Part shown: piece by piece, positions 1-7,537 of the stretch
Numbering within the stretch: position 1 is the first letter of the stretch
Layout of the letters: every line of letters begins with the position of its first letter
Assembly (NCBI GenBank): GCA_900545265.1
Contig: UQYI01000024.1
Location: 1 to 35,559, forward strand
Reading direction: 5' to 3'
DNA length: 35,559 nt
Origin: an uncultured Eubacteriales bacterium
GTDB lineage: Bacteria > Bacillota > Clostridia > Christensenellales > CAG-138
Notes under the pieces: generated by a model
Database searches by the model: none
What the model was told of the DNA's origin: nothing
Seen by the model: only the letters and a program-made list of their open reading frames with translations
Translations under genes and position numbers: made by a program

Positions 1-54
1 GATGGTGCCGATGTTTACATGGGGCTTCGTCCGTTCAAATTTTTGCTTAGCCAT
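1..54 (-). CDS. tuf: Elongation factor Tu, N-terminal fragment (runs off the window)
   Basis: Only the first 18 codons are inside the window. They read MAKQKFERTKPHVNIGTI, the near-invariant N-terminus of bacterial EF-Tu, the GTPase that brings aminoacyl-tRNA to the ribosome. The ATG is at 54-52 and is preceded by TTAGGAGGAC at 70-61, a strong ribosome binding site. The gene lies about 80 bases downstream of a tRNA-Gly on the same strand and no promoter is evident between them, so the two are probably co-transcribed from the promoter at 227-255. The rest of the gene lies left of base 1. Confidence 0.95.
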   Translation of the reverse strand, partial: MAKQKFERTKPHVNIGTI

Positions 55-132
55 TACAATGTCCTCCTAAGATGATTTTGTGTTTCACCCGCACGCGGAA
101 ATTGTAACGGCTGCGGGTATGTTTATAAAAGA

Positions 133-206
133 TGGAGCGGGTGATGGGAATCGAACCCACGTAGCCAGCTTGGGAAGCTGGAGCTCTACCATTGAGCTAC
201 ACCCGC
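133..206 (-). tRNA. tRNA-Gly, anticodon CCC
   Basis: The minus strand folds into a standard cloverleaf: acceptor stem GCGGGTG paired with CACCCGC, D-arm, an anticodon stem CCAGC/GCTGG with loop TTCCCAA (anticodon CCC), and a T-arm with GGTTCGATTCC. The discriminator base is T and CCA is encoded, at 135-133. A CCC anticodon reads GGG glycine codons. It lies directly upstream of tuf. Confidence 0.95.
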
Positions 207-226
207 CTGTTTCTTTATCGCATTGT

Positions 227-255
227 ATTGTACCCGTTTTTTCGCCCGTTGTCAA
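227..255 (-). promoter_or_regulatory. Sigma-A-type promoter for tRNA-Gly and tuf
   Basis: On the minus strand a perfect TTGACA (255-250) is followed after 17 bases by TACAAT (232-227). Transcription would start near 220, about 14 bases before the mature tRNA 5' end. A second overlapping TACAAT at 227-222 is also present. The near-consensus boxes fit a strongly expressed stable-RNA and tuf unit. Confidence 0.8.
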
Positions 256-410
256 TACAGATTCAAAAATCCTGCCTATTTTCCAAGCGAAACCGGCATA
301 TGCCCTGGCTAAGCGGAAAAGAGCACATCTTTCAAAGCTTCTGCGGCCTTCCAACTTGCTGAAGCAAAAGTCCTCCGGGAGATTTGTCCCCCAAAAGCGC
401 AAAAAAACTG

Positions 411-438
411 TGGCATTTGCCCGGAAGCATGATATAAT
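411..438 (+). promoter_or_regulatory. Probable promoter of proS
   Basis: A consensus TATAAT is at 433-438, about 42 bases before the proS start. The -35 box is poor (TGGCAT at 411-416, 16-base spacer). The gap 207-410 between the divergent promoters shows no gene; the frames open there are not convincing. Confidence 0.5.
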
Positions 439-479
439 GCAGAATAGCATTTATTTTTTCACAGGAAAGGGACACAACT

Positions 480-2216
480 ATGAAAGTCAGTGAGCTTTTG
501 GGCGAACGGTATAAGGACCGGGTCTCGGATATCGAGAGCCAGAACCTGATGACCCGCGGCGGATATATCAAACAGGTAGGCAATGGCATCTATTCTCTGC
601 TTCCTCCCGCCAAGCGCATCCAGAATAAAATAGAAGCGATTCTCCGTCAGGAGATGGACCGCATCGACGGACAGGAGGTTCTCTTCCCCGTAGCCATGCC
701 CGCCAGTCTCTGGCAGTCCTCCGGCCGTTGGGAAAGCGTAGGCAAGGAACTGCTGCGCTTTAAAGACAGAAGCGGCGCAGACATGGTACTGGGCATGACC
801 CATGAGGAAGCCGCCGTGCATATGGCCATGAACATAGCCGGAACCTACCAGAAGTATCCTTTTATGATTTATCAGATCCAGACTAAATTCCGCGATGAGC
901 CCCGGGCTCGGGGCGGATTGATCCGGGTGCGGGAATTTACCATGAAGGACGCTTATTCCTTCCACACCTCCCAGAAGGATCTGGAGCGGTATTATAAACG
1001 CTGCTACCGGGCGTATGAGCGCATTTATGCCCGGGCAGGCATCCCCGAGGTGGTAGCCGTAGCCTCCGACTCCGGCATGATGGGGGGTAAAGTCAGCCAC
1101 GAGTTCATGCTGCTGACGGATATCGGCGAGGATACCATCGTTCTTTGCCCCGAATGCGGCTACCGGGCCAACATGGAGGCTGCGGAATGCATCGTACATA
1201 ACGACGGCAGCCGGGAGGCAGCGCCTCTGCAAAAGATTGCCACTTACGAAAACAAGACCATCGAAGAGGTTTGCAGTTTCCTCCACAGCACCGCCAAAGA
1301 AAGCTGCAAGGCCGTAGTATACCAGCGCAATGCCGATGATTCCTATGTACTGGTCTTTATCCGCGGGGATCTGGAGGTCAACGAAACCAAACTGCGCAAT
1401 TACCTCAAGGCGGAAGTGCACCCTGCTGTAGAGATCGATCATGTCGGTCTGGTAGCCGGATCCATTGGCCCCGTGGGACTGCCCGAAAATATCACCGTAG
1501 TCTATGACCGTTCTTTGGAAGGCACACGGAATCTGATCTGCGGCGCCAACGAGGAAGGCTATCATTACACCGGCCTGAATATGGATCGGGATGTGCCCGG
1601 CGCCACTTATGTGGATGCGGCCAAAGCCGTAGCGGGCGGCGTTTGCCCCAAATGCGGCAAGCACTCCCTGGTGGTCAAGAACGGCATTGAGGTGGGCAAC
1701 ATCTTCCAGCTGGGCCGCCGGTACACCGAAGCCATGGGGATGACCTATGATGACGAAAAAGGCAACCGTGTAAATCCCATCATGGGCTGCTACGGCATTG
1801 GCGTAGGCCGTCTCATGGCCAGCGTGTGTGAAGAACATCACGACCAGTACGGCCCCATTTGGCCCATCACCATTGCGCCCTGGCAGATCGAGATCTGCGC
1901 CCTGCGGTCTGATCAGCCCCAGGTGAGGGAAACGGCGGAAAGCCTGTATACCTCCCTTACGGAGCAGGGATTCGAGGTGCTTTATGACGACCGGCCCGTT
2001 TCCGCCGGGTTCATGTTCTCTGACGCCGACCTGCTGGGCTGCCCCCTTCGGCTCATCGTTTCCCCCAAGACGCTGGGCCGCGGCGTGGTGGAGATGGTCT
2101 CCCGGGACAAGTCTCTGAAGGAAGATGTGACTCTGGAGAATGCCCTCCCGCGCGCCAGAGAAGCAGTGGCCGCCATGTATGCCGCCATCAATGCCCAGGT
2201 GCCCGAAAGCCTGTAA
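480..2216 (+). CDS. proS: Prolyl-tRNA synthetase (bacterial type with editing insert)
   Basis: A cytoplasmic class II synthetase that charges tRNA-Pro with proline using ATP. The 578-residue length fits the bacterial form. The N-terminus LMTRGGYIKQVGNGIYSLLP and the motif 2 region TKFRDEPRARGGLIRVREF are typical. Motif 3 lies in MGCYGIGVGRLM near residue 440. Between the catalytic motifs, about residues 224-405, is an insert like the INS editing domain; it carries Cys pairs CPEC and CPKC that could bind zinc. The C-terminal anticodon-binding domain follows. The ATG is preceded by AGGAAAGG. It is transcribed alone, divergent from tRNA-Gly/tuf, and ends at a hairpin terminator. Confidence 0.97.
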   Translation: MKVSELLGERYKDRVSDIESQNLMTRGGYIKQVGNGIYSLLPPAKRIQNKIEAILRQEMDRIDGQEVLFPVAMPASLWQSSGRWESVGKELLRFKDRSGADMVLGMTHEEAAVHMAMNIAGTYQKYPFMIYQIQTKFRDEPRARGGLIRVREFTMKDAYSFHTSQKDLERYYKRCYRAYERIYARAGIPEVVAVASDSGMMGGKVSHEFMLLTDIGEDTIVLCPECGYRANMEAAECIVHNDGSREAAPLQKIATYENKTIEEVCSFLHSTAKESCKAVVYQRNADDSYVLVFIRGDLEVNETKLRNYLKAEVHPAVEIDHVGLVAGSIGPVGLPENITVVYDRSLEGTRNLICGANEEGYHYTGLNMDRDVPGATYVDAAKAVAGGVCPKCGKHSLVVKNGIEVGNIFQLGRRYTEAMGMTYDDEKGNRVNPIMGCYGIGVGRLMASVCEEHHDQYGPIWPITIAPWQIEICALRSDQPQVRETAESLYTSLTEQGFEVLYDDRPVSAGFMFSDADLLGCPLRLIVSPKTLGRGVVEMVSRDKSLKEDVTLENALPRAREAVAAMYAAINAQVPESL

Positions 2217-2256
2217 CGCATCCGGTTCATAAATCCGATATTTGTGAGTACATAAC

Positions 2257-2298
2257 AAATCCTCCGTATGCCGTGAGTATACGGAGGATTTTTCGTTT
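2257..2298 (+). terminator. Rho-independent terminator of proS
   Basis: AAATCCTCCGTAT (2257-2269) pairs with ATACGGAGGATTT (2279-2291) over 13 bp with a 9-base loop, followed by TTTTCGTTTTT. It lies 40 bases after the proS stop codon. Confidence 0.85.
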
Positions 2299-2405
2299 TT
2301 GCTTTTCGCCGTCGAAGCATGCGGGCACCAGATTCAGCCAAGCAGGTTCAGCCTAACAGATAGCCATAGCGCGCATCGCCTTTTGCGGAGATACAGCCGA
2401 TCCGC

Positions 2406-2960
2406 TCATACCCGGGTTTCAGCCAAACGGTGATCCTGAGGCGTTTTCTCTGTCATATCCGATGCAAAGATCCCGTAAATACAGTAATCACACCATGTGT
2501 TTATCATTCTGCCCTGCCGGATCACGCCTTCCTTTATATATCCGCATTTCCCCAGCATTCTTTGGGAAGCGATATTTCGAACATCCACCTCCGCCCACAA
2601 CCGCTGCAGCTCCGTGTTTCTGAAGCAGAAAAGAGTCATTTGCAGGAGCGCTTCGGTTCCATAGCCCTTTCCCTGCCAGGCAGCGGCAAGACGTATGGCC
2701 ACGGAGGCCATGCGTTTTTTCTCGATTCGATACACCCAAACTTCCCCGATCAACCTCCCGGATCGCTTTTCCTCGATACCAAGGCGAAAGCTTTTCACCG
2801 GTTTTGGGGATCTCTCAAACAGTAGCTCCGGATTCCTGTCTGTTTTCCCGGGGCCTTTGCCCCAGTAGGTATAAACGGATATATCCGTTGTCCACGTCTT
2901 TATGTCCGGAACATCCGCTGCCTGCAGGGGACGCAGGCGCACTTTCTCTGCATCGATCAC
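2406..2960 (-). CDS. GNAT N-acetyltransferase, RimJ/RimL-like, with disrupted upstream start
   Basis: 184 residues from a GTG at 2960. The protein has the layout of RimJ/RimL-type acetyltransferases, which move acetyl from acetyl-CoA to an amine. It opens with VRLRPLQAADV. The acetyl-CoA binding motif AWQGKGYGTEALLQM lies around residues 94-108, and NIASQRMLGKCGYIKEGVIR is the usual distal motif. The start is doubtful. A far better site, AAGGAGGAAGAAG then ATG at 2993-2991, is in the same frame but meets TAG (2981-2979) after four codons. Translation may restart at the GTG, or the gene may be a recent pseudogene. It lies just after the TrmO-like gene, whose stop codon overlaps this ribosome site, so both probably form one operon. 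Substrate unknown. Confidence 0.75.
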   Translation of the reverse strand: MIDAEKVRLRPLQAADVPDIKTWTTDISVYTYWGKGPGKTDRNPELLFERSPKPVKSFRLGIEEKRSGRLIGEVWVYRIEKKRMASVAIRLAAAWQGKGYGTEALLQMTLFCFRNTELQRLWAEVDVRNIASQRMLGKCGYIKEGVIRQGRMINTWCDYCIYGIFASDMTEKTPQDHRLAETRV

Positions 2961-3004
2961 AGGTTTTGCATGGATATACTATGCAAGTGCCATCTTCTTC
3001 CTCC

Positions 3005-3484
3005 TTAAAAATTGAATTCGGAGGACCAGTCAAAAGCTCCGCTCTCTTCGCAGGATTTTGGCCAATGACTGCACCATTCCGGAGTAAAAGGCTTCTCGGC
3101 CCGATCTAGGCTGGGCGTATATGGTTTTAAATCGATTACCGGACTGCCGGAAAAAGCATCTATATAATCCAGCCCCACCGTGCCCGACTCCATGTCCACA
3201 CAGGTGATTCCCGCGCAGGATACTGCAACAGGGTTTGGCCTCTCCGGCGACTGTAAGGCAAACACGCCGATTTCTTCCGGTCCATGGACATACGGTCTTT
3301 TTTCCACCAGAATATTCCGGCTTTCCGGATCATCACAGCCGTCCATCCACCAGAGGATCTGCACGTGGCTGAATCCTGCAAGGCCCTTCAGGCCCTCACG
3401 GTAGCCGGGCTTCAGCCGGAGCACTGTTTTGCTATTTTCGTTTTCTATCTTTCCGATGGGATATACTTTTATTCGATTCTTCAT
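3005..3484 (-). CDS. TrmO/TsaA-family protein (predicted tRNA m6t6A37 methyltransferase)
   Basis: 159 residues matching the TsaA/TrmO beta-barrel domain (old name UPF0066). In E. coli TrmO methylates the t6A base at position 37 of some tRNAs using S-adenosylmethionine. Diagnostic stretches are GFSHVQILWWMDG (about 37-49), the GPEEIGVFALQSPERPNPVAVS block (about 68-89) and DAFSGSPVIDLKPYTP (about 109-124). It is the short Firmicutes form without the longer C-terminal part of E. coli TrmO, so methyl transfer to t6A is inferred from the family. The ATG has CGGAGG upstream (3502-3497). First gene of a two-gene unit with the GNAT protein. Confidence 0.85.
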   Translation of the reverse strand: MKNRIKVYPIGKIENENSKTVLRLKPGYREGLKGLAGFSHVQILWWMDGCDDPESRNILVEKRPYVHGPEEIGVFALQSPERPNPVAVSCAGITCVDMESGTVGLDYIDAFSGSPVIDLKPYTPSLDRAEKPFTPEWCSHWPKSCEESGAFDWSSEFNF

Positions 3485-3534
3485 TCTTCTGTTGAACCTC
3501 CGTAAAATATTCTCATCAGGCGCCCGATGCCTTT

Positions 3535-3562
3535 ATTGTAGCAGGTGTTTTTTATACTTCAA
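3535..3562 (-). promoter_or_regulatory. Probable promoter of the TrmO-like/GNAT pair
   Basis: On the minus strand TTGAAG (3562-3557), a 16-base spacer and TACAAT (3540-3535). The expected start is about 45 bases before the TrmO-like ATG. The rest of the gap to pckA (3563-3724) holds only small hairpins, such as GCAGG-CAAA-CCTGC at 3659-3672; I see no gene there. Confidence 0.5.
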
Positions 3563-3724
3563 CCCCAAATGCTGCCATATTCCGGACATATGCCAAGCGC
3601 TGTCCTGCCGGCAAAATGCCCGTAAATTCGGGTCTTTATCCGGTCGTCTCCGGTTTTTGCAGGCAAACCTGCGTTTTATAAACCCGATGCCGGAAGAATT
3701 GCAGAAAGTTTACCTTTTCACTGG

Positions 3725-3754
3725 TTGACGGCACTTGCAAAAGGGTGGTATCAT
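3725..3754 (+). promoter_or_regulatory. Promoter of pckA
   Basis: TTGACG (3725-3730), an 18-base spacer and TATCAT (3749-3754) with a TGG just before it, an extended -10 element. The start would be near 3761, leaving a leader of about 30 bases. No operator is obvious. Confidence 0.65.
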
Positions 3755-3791
3755 GCCTTTGACTGGGAAAATTTCAGAGAAATGAGGTTTA

Positions 3792-5402
3792 ATGCACATG
3801 CACAAGATCGATCTGAGTAAATACGGCATCACCGGCACCACCGAGATCGTCCGTAATCCCTCCTACGAAATGCTTTTTGAGGAAGAGACCAACCCCGCCC
3901 TCACCGGTTTTGAAAAGGGTCAGGTCAGCGAGCTGGGCGCCGTCAACGTCATGACCGGCGTATACACCGGCCGTTCCCCCAAGGACAAGTTTATCGTCAT
4001 GGACGATACCTCCAAGGACACCGTTTGGTGGACCAGCGAAAACTATAAGAACGATAACCACCCCGCTTCTCAGGAAGCCTGGAAAGCCGTAAAGGATATC
4101 GCCCTCAAGGAGCTGTCCAACAAGCGGCTGTTCGTAGTAGACGGTTTCTGCGGCGCCAACAAGGATACCCGCATGGCCATTCGCTTCATCGTGGAAGTGG
4201 CCTGGCAGGCTCACTTTGTAGAGAATATGTTTATCCGCCCCTCGCAGGAAGAGCTGGAAAACTTTGAGCCCGACTTTGTGGTCTACAACGCCTCCAAAGC
4301 CAAGGTAGAGAACTATAAGGAACTGGGGCTCAACTCCGAAACCGCCGTAGTCTTCAACCTGACCAGCCGGGAACAGGTCATCATCAACACCTGGTACGGC
4401 GGCGAAATGAAGAAGGGCATGTTCTCCATGATGAACTACTTCCTGCCCCTGAAAGGTATTGCTTCCATGCACTGCTCCGCCAATACCGATATGAACGGCG
4501 AAAACACCGCCATTTTCTTCGGTCTTTCCGGCACGGGCAAGACCACCCTCTCCACCGACCCCAAGCGCCTGCTCATCGGTGATGACGAGCACGGCTGGGA
4601 TGATAACGGCGTTTTCAACTTTGAAGGCGGCTGCTATGCCAAGGTCATCAATCTGGATAAGGATTCCGAGCCCGACATTTACAATGCCATCAAGCGCAAC
4701 GCCCTGCTGGAGAACGTAACACTGGATAAGGACGGCAAGATCGACTTTGCCGACAAGAGCGTCACGGAGAATACCCGGGTCTCTTATCCCATCGATCACA
4801 TTCAGAACATTGTGCGGCCCGTGTCTTCTGCTCCCGCTGCCAAAAACGTGATCTTCCTTTCCGCAGATGCATTCGGCGTGCTGCCCCCCGTGTCCGTGCT
4901 GACTCCGGAGCAGACCAAGTATTACTTCCTCTCCGGCTTCACCGCCAAGCTGGCCGGCACCGAGCGCGGTATCACTGAACCCACTCCCACCTTCTCCGCC
5001 TGCTTTGGTCAGGCCTTCTTGGAGCTGCCCCCCACCAAATACGGAGAGGAGCTGGTCAAGAAGATGGAAAAGAGCGGTGCCAAAGCTTACCTGGTGAATA
5101 CCGGCTGGAACGGCACCGGCAAGCGCATCTCCATTAAGGATACCCGCGGCATTATCGACGCTATCCTCAACGGGGATATTCTCAACGCCCCCACCAAAAA
5201 GATCCCCTACTTCAATCTGGAAGTACCCACCCAGCTGCCCGGCGTGGATCCCGCCATTCTGGATCCCCGTGACACCTATGCCGATCCTTCCCAGTGGGAG
5301 CAGAAGGCACAGGATCTGGCCGGCCGCTTTATCAAGAACTTCGTCAAGTACGAGGATACCGAAGCCGGTAAGGCTCTGGTAGAAGCCGGTCCCCAGCTGT
5401 AA
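3792..5402 (+). CDS. pckA: Phosphoenolpyruvate carboxykinase (ATP)
   Basis: 536 residues, the usual size for the ATP-dependent enzyme, which interconverts oxaloacetate + ATP and PEP + CO2 + ADP. In fermenting anaerobes it often runs toward CO2 fixation and succinate formation (general knowledge, not shown here). The P-loop GLSGTGKTTLST is at about 243-254. The kinase-2/metal region LIGDDEHGWDDNGVFNFEGGC follows. VYTGRSPKDKFIV near residue 60 carries the substrate arginine. Two in-frame ATGs, 3792 and 3798, are possible; GAGG at 3784-3787 sits 4 or 10 bases away, so the second start is equally credible. Single-gene transcript with its own promoter. Confidence 0.97.
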   Translation: MHMHKIDLSKYGITGTTEIVRNPSYEMLFEEETNPALTGFEKGQVSELGAVNVMTGVYTGRSPKDKFIVMDDTSKDTVWWTSENYKNDNHPASQEAWKAVKDIALKELSNKRLFVVDGFCGANKDTRMAIRFIVEVAWQAHFVENMFIRPSQEELENFEPDFVVYNASKAKVENYKELGLNSETAVVFNLTSREQVIINTWYGGEMKKGMFSMMNYFLPLKGIASMHCSANTDMNGENTAIFFGLSGTGKTTLSTDPKRLLIGDDEHGWDDNGVFNFEGGCYAKVINLDKDSEPDIYNAIKRNALLENVTLDKDGKIDFADKSVTENTRVSYPIDHIQNIVRPVSSAPAAKNVIFLSADAFGVLPPVSVLTPEQTKYYFLSGFTAKLAGTERGITEPTPTFSACFGQAFLELPPTKYGEELVKKMEKSGAKAYLVNTGWNGTGKRISIKDTRGIIDAILNGDILNAPTKKIPYFNLEVPTQLPGVDPAILDPRDTYADPSQWEQKAQDLAGRFIKNFVKYEDTEAGKALVEAGPQL

Positions 5403-5437
5403 AACAAAAAACGGGCCTTCCTGAATAGGAAGACCCG
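5401..5437 (-). terminator. Terminator of the XRE regulator transcript
   Basis: On the minus strand CGGGTCTTCCT (5437-5427) pairs with AGGAAGGCCCG (5422-5412), with one G-U pair and loop ATTC, followed by TTTTTTGTTTT. The U tract reaches the pckA stop codon. On the plus strand the stem has a C-A mismatch and no T run follows, so it serves mainly the minus strand; the pckA end may use the same stem weakly. From 5438 to 5570 no convincing gene is seen; a 30-codon GTG-start frame ending at 5444 is not supported. Confidence 0.75.
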
Positions 5438-5570
5438 AACCCATTAAAACATCGGTTTCAGGCGTCTGCTCTGCAATTTTCTGTTGCAGGGCAGGCGCTT
5501 TCCATTTTGCACATATATCTTTTTGAGTGTCTTCACTTCTTTTTCGCACCGTTTTTGCCCGTTGAAAAGC

Positions 5571-5819
5571 TCAGTCCTCCAGAAGCGCATCGTACCCGAC
5601 TCCCAGGGCATGGGCAATGGCCTTGAGCTCAATATCCGTAATGAACCGCTGCCCGCTTTCCATGCGCTGCACGGCATTCTTATCTACATCCAGTCCCCGC
5701 AGCTGCAGCATATCCGCAAAAGCCCGCTGAGAAGGCTGGCCCGGCATTTGCCTGCGGAACTTCCGGATACGTTCTCCACACAAATTGTTCCGGCCTCCGG
5801 TCCCTTTGTTTTTATACAT
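5571..5819 (-). CDS. Small XRE-family HTH regulator
   Basis: 82 residues from the ATG at 5819, chosen because AAAGGCGGT lies just upstream; a longer frame reaching 5906 would cross the promoter and operator. Residues about 14-80 form a Cro/C1-type helix-turn-helix domain (RIRKFRRQ, then SQRAFADMLQLRG, then KNAVQRMESGQRFITDIELKAIAHALGV). It consists of the DNA-binding domain alone. It is divergent from a 78-residue gene, and two related 19-bp dyads flank the shared promoter, so control of itself and the neighbour is likely. This type of regulator occurs in phage, toxin-antitoxin and chromosomal systems; nothing here shows which applies. Confidence 0.85.
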   Translation of the reverse strand: MYKNKGTGGRNNLCGERIRKFRRQMPGQPSQRAFADMLQLRGLDVDKNAVQRMESGQRFITDIELKAIAHALGVGYDALLED

Positions 5820-5833
5820 GCTGTTACCGCCTT

Positions 5834-5905
5834 TGACATTCAGTGATTGTCGTTGGCAGTAGTATATGGTATACTGTTCTCCATTATGACATTCAGCAAA
5901 TGTCA
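5834..5905. promoter_or_regulatory. Divergent promoter with two 19-bp operator dyads
   Basis: Site 2 (5887-5905) is a perfect dyad, TGACATT-CAGCA-AATGTCA. Site 1 (5834-5852) shares TGACATTCAG but has an imperfect right arm, ATTGTCG. Their centres are 53 bp apart, close to five helical turns. Between them is a plus-strand promoter: TTGTCG (5847-5852), 17 bases, TATACT (5870-5875) with TGG before it. A minus-strand TATACT is at 5866-5861 with a weak -35. Site 1 overlaps the plus -35 box and site 2 overlaps the plus start region and the minus -35 region, which fits repression by the adjacent XRE protein. Confidence 0.7.
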
Positions 5906-5926
5906 AAGCAAAGAAAGGAGCGTCTC

Positions 5927-6163
5927 ATGCTTCACCCTGCTATGGAAGATATTTTTCAAAAAATTGCCGCTGCTCATGGAACATCTGCAAACGAAGTAAA
6001 AGCACAGATTCAGGCCGCTATTGTTCAAGGCCTTTCCAACCCGGACCCTTCCGTTCAAAAAGCCTGGCAAAGCATTCCCCGCCAAGGAGATACCCCGCTG
6101 CCAGAGGAACTGCTTCTGTATCTTTTAGGCACTTCTACGGATCCCACGCTTCGTGCCCCTTGA
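5927..6163 (+). CDS. 78-residue helical protein, unknown function
   Basis: Starts at the ATG at 5927, seven bases after AAAGGAG. The protein reads as mostly helical: MEDIFQKIAAAHGTSANEVKAQIQ then an acidic/proline stretch (NPDPSVQKAWQSIP) and a short leucine-rich end. The segment HGTSANEVKAQIQAAI resembles helix patterns in the Spo0A C-terminal domain and in small clostridial proteins named after it; this is a weak resemblance and not a functional claim. No signal peptide or membrane span. It is divergent from the XRE regulator and under the two dyads. About 40 bases separate its stop from the purA promoter, with no clear terminator between them. Confidence 0.7.
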   Translation: MLHPAMEDIFQKIAAAHGTSANEVKAQIQAAIVQGLSNPDPSVQKAWQSIPRQGDTPLPEELLLYLLGTSTDPTLRAP

Positions 6164-6201
6164 TTTCTACAAAAAAGACACGTTTTTAAGCCGAAAAACT
6201 C

Positions 6202-6230
6202 TTGACGGCAGGCCGATCCTCCTATATTAT
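6202..6230 (+). promoter_or_regulatory. Promoter of purA-purB
   Basis: TTGACG (6202-6207), a 17-base spacer and TATTAT (6225-6230). The start would be near 6237, giving a leader of about 26 bases that holds the AAAGGAGG ribosome site. No purine riboswitch could fit in such a leader. Confidence 0.7.
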
Positions 6231-6262
6231 ATATTTTTGTTTTTTGAAAGGAGGTTTTCCAT

Positions 6263-7531
6263 ATGGGTAACTGCGCAATCGTTGGAATTTGCTGGGGCGA
6301 TGAGGGCAAAGGCCGCATGGTAGACTATCTGGTGCCACAATACGGCACTGTTGTGCGCTATCAGGGTGGTAATAACGCCGGGCACACCATTGTCAATGAT
6401 CTGGGTGAATTCAAGCTGAACCTGATCCCTTCCGGTATTTTCCATCCGGATAAACTGAATCTGTTGGGTGCCGGCTGTGTGATCGACATACAGCATCTGT
6501 GCAAAGAAGCGGATGGGCTGCGGCAGCGGGGCGTATGCATTACCCCTGAAAACCTGCGCATCTCCGACCGGGCGATCGTGGTGCTGCCCATCTCTCCCCT
6601 TGAGGATAAGCTGGAAGAGCAGCGCCTGGGCAAGGCTCACTTCGGCTCCACCCTGCGGGGCATCGCCCCGGCCTATGCCGATCGGGCTTATAAAAAAGCC
6701 CTGCGCATGGGAGATCTGCTGCATGATGAGGTTTTGCAGGAACGCCTCCAACGTCTGGTAGACTGGAAAAACCAGGTATATGTCCCCGGATACGGCTGCA
6801 CCCCCTTCTCTTATGAAGAACTGCTGACCCTTTGCCGGGAGTATGCGCAAAAGCTCCGGCCCTATATCTGCGATGCAGGTGAGCTGCTGGACGGCCGCAA
6901 GTGCGACGGTATTCTTTTTGAAGCCCAGCTGGGCGCTCTGCGGGATCTGGATTACGGCATCTACCCTTATACCTCCTCCTCTACTCCTTTGGCCGCTTAT
7001 GCTCCCGTGGGCTCCGGATGCCCCTGGCTGAAGGTAGACCGGGTAGTGGGTGTGGTAAAAGCCTATTCCAACTGCGTAGGGGAAGGTCCCTTTGTAGGGG
7101 AACTCCAGGGCGAAGAAGCCGCTGCCCTTCGGGAAGCCGGGCATGAATATGGTGCCGCCACGGGCCGTCCCCGCCGGGTCGCCTGGATGGATACGGTGGC
7201 CGCCCGCTATGGGGTAAAGGTTCAGTCCGCTACGGAGCTGGCACTGACCAAACTGGATGTACTGGATGGGTTTGATACCCTGCCCGTGTGTGTTGGCTAT
7301 GAGCTCCGGGGCCGGGTGATACACACCTTCCCCTATACCGCTGATTTGAACGATTGCAAGCCCGTGTATGTAACGCTTCCCGGCTGGAAGCAGGATACCA
7401 CCCATGTCCGCCGCTTCCAAGATCTTCCGCAGGCCGCCCAGAACTATGTGCTGTTTCTGGAAAAAGAGCTGAACTGCCCCATTCCCTATGTATCTGTAGG
7501 AGCGGAGCGGGAAGCCATGATCCTGCGGTAA
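6263..7531 (+). CDS. purA: Adenylosuccinate synthetase, divergent form
   Basis: 422 residues. The family joins IMP and aspartate with GTP to make adenylosuccinate, the first step from IMP to AMP. The catalytic pair is present: Asp13 in WGDEGKG and His41 in GGNNAGHT. Also present are GRPRRVAWMD (about 301-310) and TKLDVLDGFD (about 329-338). Other normally rigid sites differ. GTTGRGIGPAY is GSTLRGIAPAY, and the FEGAQG block is FEAQLG, so Leu223 stands where the usual glutamine sits. This may be a second, divergent PurA or a lineage variant. Six bases separate it from purB, so it should act in the same pathway. ATG after AAAGGAGG. Confidence 0.88.
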   Translation: MGNCAIVGICWGDEGKGRMVDYLVPQYGTVVRYQGGNNAGHTIVNDLGEFKLNLIPSGIFHPDKLNLLGAGCVIDIQHLCKEADGLRQRGVCITPENLRISDRAIVVLPISPLEDKLEEQRLGKAHFGSTLRGIAPAYADRAYKKALRMGDLLHDEVLQERLQRLVDWKNQVYVPGYGCTPFSYEELLTLCREYAQKLRPYICDAGELLDGRKCDGILFEAQLGALRDLDYGIYPYTSSSTPLAAYAPVGSGCPWLKVDRVVGVVKAYSNCVGEGPFVGELQGEEAAALREAGHEYGAATGRPRRVAWMDTVAARYGVKVQSATELALTKLDVLDGFDTLPVCVGYELRGRVIHTFPYTADLNDCKPVYVTLPGWKQDTTHVRRFQDLPQAAQNYVLFLEKELNCPIPYVSVGAEREAMILR

Positions 7532-7537
7532 AGCGCC

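Noticed and set aside
459..2258. A 599-codon open frame antisense to proS, and similar long frames antisense to pckA (3789-5549) and the RND gene (18049-19881)
   Set aside because: They mirror strongly supported genes, have no ribosome sites, and their composition is that of the reverse complement of biased codons.
5444..5560. A 30-codon GTG-start basic peptide after the XRE gene
   Set aside because: There is no clear ribosome site and no family resemblance; it is as likely to be untranslated sequence before the terminator.
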